A stretch of DNA of 64,000 nucleotides from Salegentibacter flavus (GTDB lineage: Bacteria > Bacteroidota > Bacteroidia > Flavobacteriales > Flavobacteriaceae). Under the pieces are notes generated by a model. It saw only the letters and a list, made by a program, of their open reading frames with translations. It did not search any database and was not told the DNA's origin. The stretch lies in NCBI RefSeq assembly GCF_900115145.1, contig NZ_FOVL01000013.1:1-64000 (forward strand), in the 5' to 3' direction. The position numbers and the translations under genes are program-made. Below, one piece after another: positions 43,536 to 53,712 of the stretch (positions within the stretch are counted from its first letter, which is position 1; each line of letters begins with the position of its first letter).

Positions 43536-44825
43536 ATGATTTATAAAAGAAGCAGTGAGCTCTTTGCCGCCGCCCAAAAAGTAATCCCCGGTGGGGTTAA
43601 TTCCCCTGTACGAGCTTTTAAAGCTGTTGGAGGCGACCCGATTTTCGTTAAAAAAGCCGAAGGGGCCTACCTCTTTGATGAAGACGGAAATAAACTTATA
43701 GATTACATCAATTCCTGGGGACCACTTATCCTTGGCCACGCTCATAAACCGGTAGTTGATGCCGTGGTTGAAAAAGCTCAAAGCGGAACCTCTTTTGGTA
43801 CCCCTACAGAAATTGAGACAAAAATCGCAGAACTGGCTGTAAAGATGGTCCCGAATATCGATAAAATAAGATTTGTGAATTCGGGCACCGAGGCTACGAT
43901 GAGTGCAGTGCGCCTGGCCCGCGGATTTACCGGAAAGGAAAAGATCATCAAATTTGCCGGTTGCTACCATGGGCACAGCGATTCCTTTCTGATCCAGGCG
44001 GGCAGTGGTGCGGTTACTTTCGGAACGCCAAACAGTCCCGGAGTTACCCAGGGTACTGCGAAAGATACCTTGCTTGCTAATTATAACGACCTGGAGAATG
44101 TTAAAGAGGTGATCGAAGCTAATAGGGATGAGATCGCCTGCCTTATCATTGAGCCCGTTCCCGGGAATATGGGATGTATCCCACCAAAAGATGGTTTCCT
44201 GGAAGGCTTAAGGGATTTATGTGATGCCAATGATATCCTGCTGATCTTCGATGAGGTGATGAGCGGTTTCAGACTTGCGCCCGGGGGAGTGCAGGAAAGA
44301 CTTGGGGTTAAAGCCGATATCCTTTGCTTCGGAAAGGTGATAGGAGGCGGACTTCCGGTAGGGGCCTTTGCCGCGCGAAACGAAATCATGGATTATCTGG
44401 CGCCGGTAGGTCCTGTTTATCAGGCGGGAACTCTTAGCGGAAACCCGTTAGCTATGGCTGCTGGCCTGGCTATGCTGAACGAGCTCGACCAGAACCGGGA
44501 GATATTTCAAAGCATAGACAAGAAAACAGAATACCTGCATGAAGGCATCGAAAAAGTGCTAAAAAACAATAAGGTGCCACATACGATTAATCGTGTAGGC
44601 TCTATGATCTCGGTTCATTTTGGGAAAGAACCCGTAACCGATTTTGATTCTGCAGCCAGATCTGCAAATCTTGGTGTTTTCAATAAATTTTTCCACGGAA
44701 TGCTGGAAAATGGCATATACATTGCCCCCAGTGCCTATGAAACCTGGTTTATCAGCGAGGCGCTTTCGTATGAAGATCTTGATAAAACTATTGAGACAGT
44801 AGCAAAAGTCACTAAGGAATTTTAG
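43536..44825 (+). CDS. hemL: Glutamate-1-semialdehyde 2,1-aminomutase
   Basis: This 429-residue PLP enzyme makes 5-aminolevulinate in the C5 heme pathway. It begins with the block [20 protein letters not shown], has the [16 protein letters not shown] segment, and keeps the PLP Lys in [16 protein letters not shown] (residue 268). Length and motifs fit HemL. It follows the glucosaminidase gene by 4 bp and is closed by a strong terminator. Confidence 0.96.
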   Translation: MIYKRSSELFAAAQKVIPGGVNSPVRAFKAVGGDPIFVKKAEGAYLFDEDGNKLIDYINSWGPLILGHAHKPVVDAVVEKAQSGTSFGTPTEIETKIAELAVKMVPNIDKIRFVNSGTEATMSAVRLARGFTGKEKIIKFAGCYHGHSDSFLIQAGSGAVTFGTPNSPGVTQGTAKDTLLANYNDLENVKEVIEANRDEIACLIIEPVPGNMGCIPPKDGFLEGLRDLCDANDILLIFDEVMSGFRLAPGGVQERLGVKADILCFGKVIGGGLPVGAFAARNEIMDYLAPVGPVYQAGTLSGNPLAMAAGLAMLNELDQNREIFQSIDKKTEYLHEGIEKVLKNNKVPHTINRVGSMISVHFGKEPVTDFDSAARSANLGVFNKFFHGMLENGIYIAPSAYETWFISEALSYEDLDKTIETVAKVTKEF

Positions 44826-44840
44826 AAAGGCCAATTAAAT

Positions 44841-44874
44841 AAAAAAAGCCCCGGAAATTTCCAGGGCTTTTTTT
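44841..44874 (+). terminator. Terminator after hemL
   Basis: AAAAAAAGCCC pairs with GGGCTTTTTTT around the inner self-complementary GGAAATTTCC, with one C-A mismatch. Long A and T flanks make it bidirectional in principle. Confidence 0.9.
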
Positions 44875-45319
44875 ATGGGCCAAACTGAAGCCTATTAAAG
44901 TTGGGGCCAGGAAATCTCTTTTATAAATACAAGTAATTGGGGCATAATTCAGAAATAAACTTCATTTTGACGATTAAAAGTGTTTTTCGTCGAATTTTAG
45001 AGGAGCTGAATTATTTTAAAATTATCCATCATCCCTTATAGCATTCTGTTATAATACTTTTCTATGCAAAAAAGGGGGATTTTTCCCCTATTGGAAAACA
45101 GTTAAGGAAACATTAAAAAAATATATATTTGCTCTTATTTTAAGATAAATACTAAAAACTGTTTAATTAAACTTTCTTAATGCCCCCTACAAATTCCTAT
45201 CAGGCGTACCAGTCTGGAATTATCCAATTTTCAAATTACGGGATTACTCAAATGTATTGTCAATCGCTGTTTAATAGCGTAGCATATCGGGTATCCTAAT
45301 TTTAACCAAACCGTTCTAA
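44875..45319. other. Long AT-rich upstream region of the adhesin
   Basis: No plausible gene is present in these 445 bases. A TATATTTG -7-like box lies at 45124-45131, with no good -33 partner. Short hairpins are GACGA/TCGTC near 44975 and AGGGGGA-TTT-TTCCCCT near 45073-45090. The length of the region suggests regulated expression of the adhesin, but no operator can be named. Confidence 0.35.
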
Positions 45320-48300
45320 ATGAAACAAAATTACTCCTTTAAATTTTTATTGTTAATCTTTATTAGTGTAGCTTTTGGCGAAGCGATGGGACAGTCGCCC
45401 ATTTTTACTCCCGGCATGAATATTTCCACTACTGGTAGTGTGAATTCGCCTAACGGAGAAGACGTTAGTAAAATAATTGATGCTAATAACTATACAAAGT
45501 TTCTGGATTTTAACTATTCAGATGGCATGGGTTTTACGGTTTTTATGGGAGGAGCTGCTTACGTAGCGACCAGTATAGAGATTACAACCGCCAATGATTC
45601 GCCCAATCGAGATCCCCGTAATTTTCAAATTTCGGGATCTAATGATGGGAGTGCCTTTACAAGCGTTGCTTCGGGAAGTATTCCTTGTATCTCTTCAAGA
45701 TTTACAAAGAGGTCATTTTCTTTTTCCAATACAAATGCCTATAAATATTATAGAATAATATTTACTACTCAATGTGGCCCAGATAATAGTTTGCAAATTG
45801 CTGAAACTCAATTATTGGGGACAAAAGTTAATCAAGCTCCTGTTGCAGTATGTAAAGCATTTACTGCTCAGTTAGATTCTTCTGGCAATGTTACTATTTC
45901 TCCAAATGATGTTGATGGCGGATCCAGTGATGATAAAACCGGGTTTATTTTATCAATAGATCAAGAAACTTTTGATTGTTCTAATATAGGAGAGAATACG
46001 GTAGAATTAACAATAACCGATTCAGATGGGGTAAAAGATACCTGTACCACAACGGTAACCGTAGAAGATAATATCGCTCCTATCGTTAATACCCAGGATG
46101 TAAGTCTGGTATTAGATGAGAATGGCAAGGCTTCAATTAGCGGTGATTATACTGTGGGACCTGTTGCTGGTCAACTTGAGCCTCAAAATAGTCTTAGTAC
46201 AACTACTACTGTTGATTGTGATTGCCCCGAAGGTTATGTGACCGTTGGTTACGAAGGCTCTTCAGGTTGGATTTTAGATGATTTCAGGTTGATGTGTAAA
46301 GAAGTATTGGCAGATGGTAGCCTGGGAACAGAGATAATTGAAACCTGTTTCAGTGGCTCTCAAACCAGTTTAGGAAACACTAAAGTTTTAAATGGGAATG
46401 AAATTCTGGTTGGATTCCAGGTTATAGATGGAGATTATCAATACCAGCAATCGTCGAGAACTCACGTAAGTATTCAGGGATATGCTAAGTCTTTAAATGA
46501 AGTAGCAAGAGGAAGCCTTAATGATATTGAAAATACTGTTTTAGGGGCCATAAGTGGTTCCGGAACAGCAACATCAAACTTAAATACTACTACTAAATTT
46601 GCTCCAGCTGGTCAGGCCATTGTTGGGATGTCTGTAAATCAAACTTCCGGATATTCGTCATCGGTAAGTTTTAAGTACGCCCCAATAAATGCTTTGTTAA
46701 GCATAAATAATGCATCATCTGATAATTGTGAAATCGCCTCTATCTCCGCAGATGTTTACGATTTTACCTGCGAAGATATTGGTGCAAACACCGTAACGCT
46801 AACAGTGACCGATATTAATGGTAATGAATCTTCTTCTACTGCTATAGTAACCGTAGAAGATAATACTGCTCCCACGGCAATTGCTAAAGACATAACTGTT
46901 CAATTAGATGAGTATGGGATGGCTTCTATTACTCCGGAAATGATCGATTTTGGGAGTAGTGATAATTGTACTGATCCTGATGCTCTTAGCTTTAGTTTAG
47001 ATAAGACTGAATTTAATTGTGAAAATATTGAATCGAATAACCCTTCGGCTATTGATTTTTCCACTGAAAATAACTCCTACTTTTCTACAGATGCAACAGC
47101 TAATATTCCTATAGGTGCTCAAGAAAGAACCATAAGTTTATGGGTTAACCCAGACGTTTCTAAATTTTGTTGGGGATGTTTAATTCAGCAAGGTAATGGT
47201 GATTGCACCAGTAAAATGTTTGGACTGGGAATGAGTGAAAATAATAAATTGGTTTTCTGGGGTGGATGTGATGATTATATTTCTAATTTATCCATTCCAA
47301 ATGATACCTGGACTTACATTGCAGTTACCTTTAAAAATGGATTGGTTACTCTATACGCAAACGGAGAGTCTGAATCATTTTCTAAGCCCAATATAAATAC
47401 CACAAGCAGCAAATTGTTCGTAGGTAGGGAAACAGTAAATAACGGTGCTAGTTTTAGAAGTAATTTTGATGGACAAATAGATGAGATCAGAATTTACAAT
47501 AGAGCATTAAAGGAGTTAGAAGTTGAAGAGGATAAAGCAAGTCAAGCCCCCTTAAATGGAGTGGTTAGTAACTATACTTTTGATGATACAAATGGAACAG
47601 ATATAGATGACGAAGAAGGAAATAACAATGGAACTCTTTTTGGCTCTAATGGAGACAATTTTGTTGAAGGTATAACAAAGCAAACCCAGGTAACACTTAC
47701 AGTTACCGATCAAAACGGGAATTCCTCTGTAGCTACTGCAATAGTAACGGTAGAAGATAATATCGCTGCCGAAGTATTGACTCAAAACATCACCGTTCAA
47801 CTGGATGAACTTGGAATGGCTTCTATTACTCCGGAGATGATCGATAACGGGTCAAACGATGCCTGTGGAATTGAAAGTCTGATTTTAGATGTTACGGATT
47901 TTACCTGTGAAAATATAGGTGAGAATACTGTAACGCTAACAGCTACCGATGTAAATGGCAATGAATCTTCAGCAACTGCTGTGGTGACCGTAGAAGATAA
48001 TATCGCTGCCGAAGTATTGACTCAAAACATCACCGTTCAACTGGATGAACTTGGAATGACTTCCATTACCCCGGAGATGATCGATAACGGGTCAAACGAT
48101 GCCTGTGGAATTGAAAGCCTGGGATTAGATGTTACAGATTTCACCTGTGAAAATATAGGTGGGAATACTGTAACGCTAACAGCTACCGATGTAAATGGCA
48201 ATGAATCTTCAGCAACTTCTGTGGTGACCGTAGAAGATAATATCGCTACCGAAGTATTGACTCAAAACATCACCGTACAATTGGATGAAATGGGAATGAC

Positions 48301-49912
48301 TTCCATTACCCCGGAAATGATCGATAATGGATCAAACGATGCCTGTGGAATTGCAAGCCTAAGTCTGGATGTTACGGATTTCACCTGTGAAGATGTAGGT
48401 GAAAACACGCTAACATTAACCGCTATTGATGTTAACGGCAATGAATCTTCAGCAACTACTGTGGTTACTGTAGAAGATAATATCGCTGCCGAAGTATTGA
48501 CTCAAAATATTACGGTTCAATTGGATGAAATGGGAATGACTTCCATTACTCCAGCGATGATCGATAATGGATCAAACGATGCCTGTGGAATTGAAAGTCT
48601 GATTTTAGATGTTACGGATTTCACCTGTGAAGATGTAGGTGAAAACACGCTAACATTAACCGCTACCGATGTAAACGGCAATGAATCTTCAGCTACTGCA
48701 ATAGTAACCGTAGAAGATAATATCGCTGCCGAGGTATTGACTCAAAACATCACCGTACAATTGGATGAAATGGGAATGACTTCCATTACCCCGGAAATGA
48801 TCGATAATGGATCAAACGATGCCTGTGGAATTGCAAGCCTAAGTCTGGATGTTACGGATTTCACCTGTGAAGATGTAGGTGAAAGCACGCTAACATTAAC
48901 TGTTGTTGATGATAGCGGCAATGAATCTTCAGCAACTGCTGTGGTGACAATACAGGATGTTACAGCCCCAATGCCGGTTATGGATGTATTAGATGTGGTA
49001 TATGCTGAATGTATAATTGAGGAGACAGATTTGGTTAAACCGCTTGCTATAGATAATTGCGATACCGAAATTGTTGCGGTAGCAGATGTTGCCTTCCCAA
49101 TAACAGCGCAGGGCACTACCATAATAACCTGGAAATATAAAGATGCGAGTGGAAATATAGCTTATCAGCAACAGAAATTAATAATTGAAGATACAACAGC
49201 TCCGGTTCCTGATATAACAGAACTTGAAACTATAACCGTAGACTGTAATGTAGCAAACATATCAGCTCCAACTGCTACCGATGATTGTAAAGGAACTATA
49301 GTTGGAACTAGCTCAGATGAATTGGAGTATAGTACACAGGGTAATTATATGATTACCTGGGTTTTTGATGATGGTAATGGAAACATCGCTACACAGGAAC
49401 AACAGGTAATTGTAAATGATATTACTGCACCTATTGTATCTACCAAGGATATTACCGTTGTTTTAGATCCCGAAGAAAATGTGAGTATTTCTGTGGAGGA
49501 TATAAATGATGGTAGTTACGACGAATGCGGTGAAGTTAGCCTAAGTTTAGATCAGGATACCTTTACCGAACCAGGTGTCTATGAAGTTATTTTGACAGTT
49601 ACAGATACTAATGGTAATACCGCTCAAGCTATGGCCCAGGTAGATGTGATTACTAATCACCCTGAAACTTTAGAAGCGCACGTAGTGCCTACAATTTTAA
49701 AACAAAGTACTTCAGCGAAAGTCATTGTTCCTTTTAGAACTAAAATTGTTGAAATTCAAATATTAGAAAGTGAAACCGGCAAGTATAAAATTATAAAAGG
49801 TAATCAAAGCAATGAACAAGAGATTGAAGTAGCTCCTTTTAAAGGAACTCTTCTGGTAAGAATTATCGATCAGGAAGGTAATGTTTACCTGAAAAAATTA
49901 ATAGCGCTTTAA
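45320..49912 (+). CDS. Giant mosaic surface adhesin, putative type IX secretion substrate
   Basis: This 1530-residue protein has a signal peptide (cleavage after EAMGQ, residue 25), then an F5/8C (discoidin)-like domain (26-170), diverged Ig-like repeats, and five near-identical 80-residue repeats (811-1210), each with a Cys pair. Two HYR-like modules, one more repeat and an 85-residue C-terminal domain follow. Two repeats are split: by a Cys-rich domain (about 280-463; CPEGYVTVGYEGSSGWILDD) and by a LamG/concanavalin-like domain (572-788; ERTISLWVNPDVS, DGQIDEIRIYNRAL). The end (GNVYLKKLIAL after two beta-strands) looks like a type A sorting domain without the PNP motif. A PorV-like gene follows 11 bp later. 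Confidence 0.85.
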   Translation: MKQNYSFKFLLLIFISVAFGEAMGQSPIFTPGMNISTTGSVNSPNGEDVSKIIDANNYTKFLDFNYSDGMGFTVFMGGAAYVATSIEITTANDSPNRDPRNFQISGSNDGSAFTSVASGSIPCISSRFTKRSFSFSNTNAYKYYRIIFTTQCGPDNSLQIAETQLLGTKVNQAPVAVCKAFTAQLDSSGNVTISPNDVDGGSSDDKTGFILSIDQETFDCSNIGENTVELTITDSDGVKDTCTTTVTVEDNIAPIVNTQDVSLVLDENGKASISGDYTVGPVAGQLEPQNSLSTTTTVDCDCPEGYVTVGYEGSSGWILDDFRLMCKEVLADGSLGTEIIETCFSGSQTSLGNTKVLNGNEILVGFQVIDGDYQYQQSSRTHVSIQGYAKSLNEVARGSLNDIENTVLGAISGSGTATSNLNTTTKFAPAGQAIVGMSVNQTSGYSSSVSFKYAPINALLSINNASSDNCEIASISADVYDFTCEDIGANTVTLTVTDINGNESSSTAIVTVEDNTAPTAIAKDITVQLDEYGMASITPEMIDFGSSDNCTDPDALSFSLDKTEFNCENIESNNPSAIDFSTENNSYFSTDATANIPIGAQERTISLWVNPDVSKFCWGCLIQQGNGDCTSKMFGLGMSENNKLVFWGGCDDYISNLSIPNDTWTYIAVTFKNGLVTLYANGESESFSKPNINTTSSKLFVGRETVNNGASFRSNFDGQIDEIRIYNRALKELEVEEDKASQAPLNGVVSNYTFDDTNGTDIDDEEGNNNGTLFGSNGDNFVEGITKQTQVTLTVTDQNGNSSVATAIVTVEDNIAAEVLTQNITVQLDELGMASITPEMIDNGSNDACGIESLILDVTDFTCENIGENTVTLTATDVNGNESSATAVVTVEDNIAAEVLTQNITVQLDELGMTSITPEMIDNGSNDACGIESLGLDVTDFTCENIGGNTVTLTATDVNGNESSATSVVTVEDNIATEVLTQNITVQLDEMGMTSITPEMIDNGSNDACGIASLSLDVTDFTCEDVGENTLTLTAIDVNGNESSATTVVTVEDNIAAEVLTQNITVQLDEMGMTSITPAMIDNGSNDACGIESLILDVTDFTCEDVGENTLTLTATDVNGNESSATAIVTVEDNIAAEVLTQNITVQLDEMGMTSITPEMIDNGSNDACGIASLSLDVTDFTCEDVGESTLTLTVVDDSGNESSATAVVTIQDVTAPMPVMDVLDVVYAECIIEETDLVKPLAIDNCDTEIVAVADVAFPITAQGTTIITWKYKDASGNIAYQQQKLIIEDTTAPVPDITELETITVDCNVANISAPTATDDCKGTIVGTSSDELEYSTQGNYMITWVFDDGNGNIATQEQQVIVNDITAPIVSTKDITVVLDPEENVSISVEDINDGSYDECGEVSLSLDQDTFTEPGVYEVILTVTDTNGNTAQAMAQVDVITNHPETLEAHVVPTILKQSTSAKVIVPFRTKIVEIQILESETGKYKIIKGNQSNEQEIEVAPFKGTLLVRIIDQEGNVYLKKLIAL
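47751..48950 (+). repeat. Five tandem 240-bp repeats within the adhesin gene
   Basis: Units of exactly 240 bp (80 codons) begin at 47751, 47991, 48231, 48471 and 48711, each opening with TAGAAGATAA. Units 1 and 2 are almost identical, and units 3 and 5 are almost identical over most of their length, which points to recent duplication or gene conversion. Because the unit is a multiple of three, gain or loss keeps the frame. Diverged relatives lie at both sides. Confidence 0.95.
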
Positions 49913-49923
49913 ATTAAAACATA

Positions 49924-51096
49924 ATGATAACAAAGAATATATTCATAAGTCTAATTTTAGTTTTTGTAGGTTTTACAGTAGATAGCCAGGAATTAGTGCG
50001 ACCGGTAATAACCGGTGCGCCTTTCCTGCAGGTTACACCAGATGCCAGGTCTGGAGCGATGGGAGAAACCGGAGTGTCAACATTACCCGATGCTTTTTCT
50101 CAATTTCATAATCCTGCCAAATTTCTTTTTCAAGCAGAAGAAAGTGCAGGAGTAGGCTTATCTTATATTCCACGATTTGTGGGATATGCTAATGACATTT
50201 TTCACGCAAATGTAGCTTATTACCAAAGTCTCAATGAGAGATCGGCTATAAGTGGATCACTCACTTATTTTAGCTTTGGGAATGTTGAAGTTGAAGAGCA
50301 AATGGGGAATGAAATTATAAACCAGGGAAGCTTTGTTCCCAACGAACTTGCATTTGATCTTTCTTATGGATTAAAACTGAATGAAAACTTTGGAATGGCG
50401 GTTTCGGGAAGATATATTAGATCTGATATTACCGATAATCAAAATCAAACCGGAGTACAGTTACGAACAGGAAATGCCATTAGCGCAGATGTTTCTGGTT
50501 ATTATATTTCAGAACCACTGTATAAAAGAGTCAATAAGTGGACTTTAGGTTTCAACTTAAAGAACCTTGGTTCTAAACTGAAGTATGCAGACAATGAAGA
50601 TTATGATTATCCGTTACCAACTTCCCTTGAGATTGGGGGAGGTTATCATATAGCGAGTGGGCAGAATGATGTTATCTCTTTTTATCTTGAAGCGCTAAAG
50701 TTTCTTGTTCCAGCAACTGATGATCAAAAAAATATTCCTGAGAAAAGTGTAGTAGGAGGCTGGTTTAATTCTTTTGGAGATGCTCCCGATGGATTTTCAG
50801 AAGAAATGAAGGAAGTGATTTTATCTCTGGGGTCCGAATTTAATTTTAATGATAATTTTAAACTTCGAGCAGGTTATATTACCCAACATAGAGATAAAGG
50901 TTATCTCAACCATATTACCGTTGGTGCCGGTGCAGTTTATGATAGGTTTATATTTGATTTTGCTTATCAATCCCCAATTGCCAATAATGTAAGTTTTAGG
51001 CAAGATAAAGGTTGGAAACTTTCTCTGAGTATAGATTTAGGTGGTAGTGAGAAACGTAGTACTCCCGTTAATATAGAAGAATTGACTTCTTTATAG
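49924..51096 (+). CDS. PorV-like outer-membrane protein (type IX secretion)
   Basis: This 390-residue protein has a signal peptide (cleavage after TVDSQ, residue 22) and a beta-barrel of the PorV/LptO family. The N-terminal motif VITGAPFLQVTPDARSGAMG, followed by ETGVSTLPDAFSQFHNPAKF, is highly typical of PorV, and the length is about the same. PorV shuttles substrates from the type IX translocon SprA to the surface machinery. The usual porV lies beside porU; here the neighbour is an adhesin, so this is probably a second, dedicated copy. It is 11 bp from the adhesin stop and co-transcribed. Confidence 0.88.
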   Translation: MITKNIFISLILVFVGFTVDSQELVRPVITGAPFLQVTPDARSGAMGETGVSTLPDAFSQFHNPAKFLFQAEESAGVGLSYIPRFVGYANDIFHANVAYYQSLNERSAISGSLTYFSFGNVEVEEQMGNEIINQGSFVPNELAFDLSYGLKLNENFGMAVSGRYIRSDITDNQNQTGVQLRTGNAISADVSGYYISEPLYKRVNKWTLGFNLKNLGSKLKYADNEDYDYPLPTSLEIGGGYHIASGQNDVISFYLEALKFLVPATDDQKNIPEKSVVGGWFNSFGDAPDGFSEEMKEVILSLGSEFNFNDNFKLRAGYITQHRDKGYLNHITVGAGAVYDRFIFDFAYQSPIANNVSFRQDKGWKLSLSIDLGGSEKRSTPVNIEELTSL

Positions 51097-51122
51097 AAAA
51101 TTATTTCTTTATTTAACCAATC

Positions 51123-51149
51123 AAACCGTCTAAAATGGCGGTTTTTTTA
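51123..51149 (+). terminator. Terminator after the PorV-like gene
   Basis: AAACCGTC (51123-51130) pairs with GGCGGTTT (51137-51144) with one G-U pair and is followed by TTTTTA. It touches the stop codon of the convergent GH3 gene. Confidence 0.8.
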
Positions 51150-52661
51150 TTTATTCATCTCAAGTAACTCTTCAAGATAACACCTGGAATTAGAAAGTCT
51201 CGGGATTTTATGCTGGCCGCCAAGTTTCCCATTTTTCTTCAGCCAGTCGTAAAAAAGTTTTTCACGGGCCTGGTGAATTCTAGGCATATTCAGGGTCATA
51301 TTGTTGTAGCGTTTGGCCTCGTAATCGCTGTTTACGCTTTGCAGGGCCAAATCCAGTTCGGTCTTAAACTGCTCAAAGTCCCGGGGTTCATTCTTGAACT
51401 CGATAATCCATTCGTGAGCGCCTTTTTCCCTGCCTTCCATAAAGATAGGGGCTACGGTATAATCCACGATCTCGCAATTGGTAACCAGAGAAACTTTTTT
51501 CAGGGCTTCTTCAGCGTTTTCTATGATGAGTTCTTCCCCAAAAACGTTTATATGATGTTTGGTCCTGCCAGAAACTTTTATGCGGTAGGGGCTTGTGGAA
51601 GTAAAACGCACGGTGTCTCCAATTTTATAACGCCAAAGCCCGGCATTGGTGGTGATCACAACGGCGTAGTTTTTTCCTGTTTCAACTTCAGAAAGAGGAA
51701 CCACTTTTTCGCTCTCGCTTCCGTAGGTGTCCATAGTAATAAACTCATAAAAAATGCCGTAATCCAGCATTAAGAGTAAATCTTTAGAATCATTCCGGTC
51801 CTGGCAGGCGAAGAATCCTTCCGAAGCGTTATAGATCTCATAGAACCTGAAATCTTCCCTGGGAAGAATCTTGTTGTATTGAGGTCCATAGGGTTCAAAA
51901 CTAACCCCCCCATGGAAGTAAACCTCAAGGTTTGGCCACACCTCAAAAAGACTTTGCTTTCCGGTTGCCTCCAGGACATTGTTAAGTAAAACCAGCATCC
52001 AGCTGGGAACTCCTGCAAGGCTGGTAACCTTTTCTTTTTTAGTTTCGTTCACTATAGCGGGCATTTTTACTTCCCAGTCGTGTAACAAGGATACATCGTT
52101 ACTGGGGGTGCTGCTGTATTCTGCCCAAAACGGCATATTGTCTATCAAAATGGCTGAAAGATCGCCGTAGGAAGTGCCGTTAGTCCGGTAAATTTTCTTA
52201 CTACCCCCCAACCGCAGACTCTTTCCTGTGAATAGCTGTGACTGCGGATTATTACTGAGGTATATGCAAAGCAGGTCCTTCCCCGCATTATAATGGCAGA
52301 GTTCCAGAGAATCTTCACTTACCGGGATGAATTTGCTTTTAGCATTGGTTGTGCCGCTGGACTTGGCAAACCATTTAATAGGTGTAGGCCAGAAGATATT
52401 ATTTTCTCCCTGCCGGCTGCGTTCTATGCAGGCTTGGTAATCTTCATACTGCTGAATAGGTACCCTGCTGGCAAATTCCGCGTAGCTTTTAATACTGCTG
52501 AAATCATATTTTTTTCCAAATTCGGTATTCTTAGCTTTGTAAATAAGGTTTTTAAGGAGCTCCTCCTGTACCTCGTTAGGGTACTTTATGAATAACTCCA
52601 TCTGATGGATACGCTTCTTTAAAAACCAGGAAGCAACGGAGTTTACTAATGGGATTGGCAT
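51147..52661 (-). CDS. GH3-family protein (acyl-adenylate/amide-forming type)
   Basis: This 504-residue protein belongs to the GH3 family of the ANL adenylating superfamily. The AMP-binding block is FAKSSGTTNAKSKFIPVS (motif A1), followed by the late YNASEGFFACQDR (A5-like) and YKIGDTVRF (A8-like). Plant GH3 enzymes join amino acids to hormones; the bacterial substrates are unknown, but amide bond formation is the expected chemistry. It is cytoplasmic and stands alone. Length fits the family. Confidence 0.88.
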   Translation of the reverse strand: MPIPLVNSVASWFLKKRIHQMELFIKYPNEVQEELLKNLIYKAKNTEFGKKYDFSSIKSYAEFASRVPIQQYEDYQACIERSRQGENNIFWPTPIKWFAKSSGTTNAKSKFIPVSEDSLELCHYNAGKDLLCIYLSNNPQSQLFTGKSLRLGGSKKIYRTNGTSYGDLSAILIDNMPFWAEYSSTPSNDVSLLHDWEVKMPAIVNETKKEKVTSLAGVPSWMLVLLNNVLEATGKQSLFEVWPNLEVYFHGGVSFEPYGPQYNKILPREDFRFYEIYNASEGFFACQDRNDSKDLLLMLDYGIFYEFITMDTYGSESEKVVPLSEVETGKNYAVVITTNAGLWRYKIGDTVRFTSTSPYRIKVSGRTKHHINVFGEELIIENAEEALKKVSLVTNCEIVDYTVAPIFMEGREKGAHEWIIEFKNEPRDFEQFKTELDLALQSVNSDYEAKRYNNMTLNMPRIHQAREKLFYDWLKKNGKLGGQHKIPRLSNSRCYLEELLEMNK

Positions 52662-52774
52662 TATTCTTTATATCTTTATACGCTGAACAAAGCATCAGCG
52701 GGGGTTGGCCGGCTAAATTTAGTCTAAACTGAGTAGCCTGCAAATCAACTTCGGTTAAAAATACAGAAAAATAT

Positions 52775-53569
52775 ATGAGATACGAAGGTGTGCTTACAAA
52801 AATGAGAACAGAAATTACCGATAAGGTACAGTATTACCTCATTTTTGAAGACGATTTTATCAATATGAATCAACTACTCGGGAAGACCTTAAGCATTAAT
52901 TTTCTTAGGTATCAGTGCCTTAACTGTGGTCTGCAAAAAAAGATCTTCCGCCAGGGGTATTGCTACGATTGTTTTAACTCCATTCCGCAGGCGGGGGACT
53001 GGGTAATAAGTCCGGAACTGAGTAAAGCCCATCTCGACGAAGAAGATCGCGACCTCGAATTTGAGAAGAGGGCGCAATTGCAGCCTCACGTGGTTTACCT
53101 GGCAAATTCCAGCGATGTGAAAGTAGGTGTAACCCGTAGGTCTCAAATCCCAACAAGGTGGATAGACCAGGGAGCTCACGAGGCTATTGAGATCGTGGAA
53201 GTTCCTAACCGTTACCTTGCAGGAATCACAGAAGTTGCCTTAAAAAGCCATGTTTCCGATAAGACTAACTGGCGCAAAATGCTCACCAATGATGTGCTGG
53301 ACCTTGATCTGGCAGAGATTCGTGAAAACCTGAAACAATATATCCCTGAAGAAGCCCGGGAATACTACCTGGCCAACAATAAGGAAACCGAAATTGAATT
53401 TCCGGTTCTGGAATTTCCTAAAAAAATAAAGACCCTGAATCTTGGTAAAACTCCGTTTTATGAAGGGGTGCTTAAGGGGATTAAGGGGCAGTACTTGCTT
53501 TTTGAGGATGGTACCGTTTTCAATGTTCGCGGCCATGAAGGTTTTGTGATAGAGCTGCAGGTGAAATAG
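52775..53569 (+). CDS. DUF2797 protein
   Basis: This 264-residue protein opens with a beta-rich domain and a C4 zinc-binding element (CLNCGLQKKIFRQGYCYDC, residues 48-66). A GIY-YIG-like segment follows at about 106-145 (HVVYLANSSDVKVGVTRRSQ, then IPTRWIDQGAHEA), which has the strand-loop pattern of GIY-YIG nucleases but with changes in the name motif. The family is conserved in Bacteroidota and Actinobacteria; function is unknown, with a nucleic acid role plausible. It is divergent from the GH3 gene and transcribed alone. Confidence 0.85.
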   Translation: MRYEGVLTKMRTEITDKVQYYLIFEDDFINMNQLLGKTLSINFLRYQCLNCGLQKKIFRQGYCYDCFNSIPQAGDWVISPELSKAHLDEEDRDLEFEKRAQLQPHVVYLANSSDVKVGVTRRSQIPTRWIDQGAHEAIEIVEVPNRYLAGITEVALKSHVSDKTNWRKMLTNDVLDLDLAEIRENLKQYIPEEAREYYLANNKETEIEFPVLEFPKKIKTLNLGKTPFYEGVLKGIKGQYLLFEDGTVFNVRGHEGFVIELQVK

Positions 53570-53615
53570 CCTTTATTTTATATTACTATTGTCCGATAAA
53601 AATAGAATGCCTATC

Positions 53616-53712
53616 ATATTTCGCCCCTAACGGGGCTGTTTTTAGTCCCATCGGGAGGATATTTGGATAGAAAAATTTGTCATCGAAAAGAGAAGCCCCG
53701 TCGGGACGAAAT
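53616..53712. repeat. Imperfect palindromic intergenic repeat (REP-like)
   Basis: ATATTTCGCCCCTAACGGGG (53616-) and its near inverse CCCCGTCGGGACGAAATAT (53695-53713) face each other around a centre that contains GTCCCATCGGGAGGATATTT. The GGGACGAAATAT core is a pattern I recall as dispersed between genes in Bacteroidota. It lies between the DUF2797 gene and a terminator, with no coding potential. Copy number in this genome cannot be checked here. Confidence 0.6.

Noticed and set aside
47751-48950. Regular repeats resembling a CRISPR array
   Set aside because: The unit is 240 bp, fully coding and in frame, without short identical repeats separated by unique spacers.
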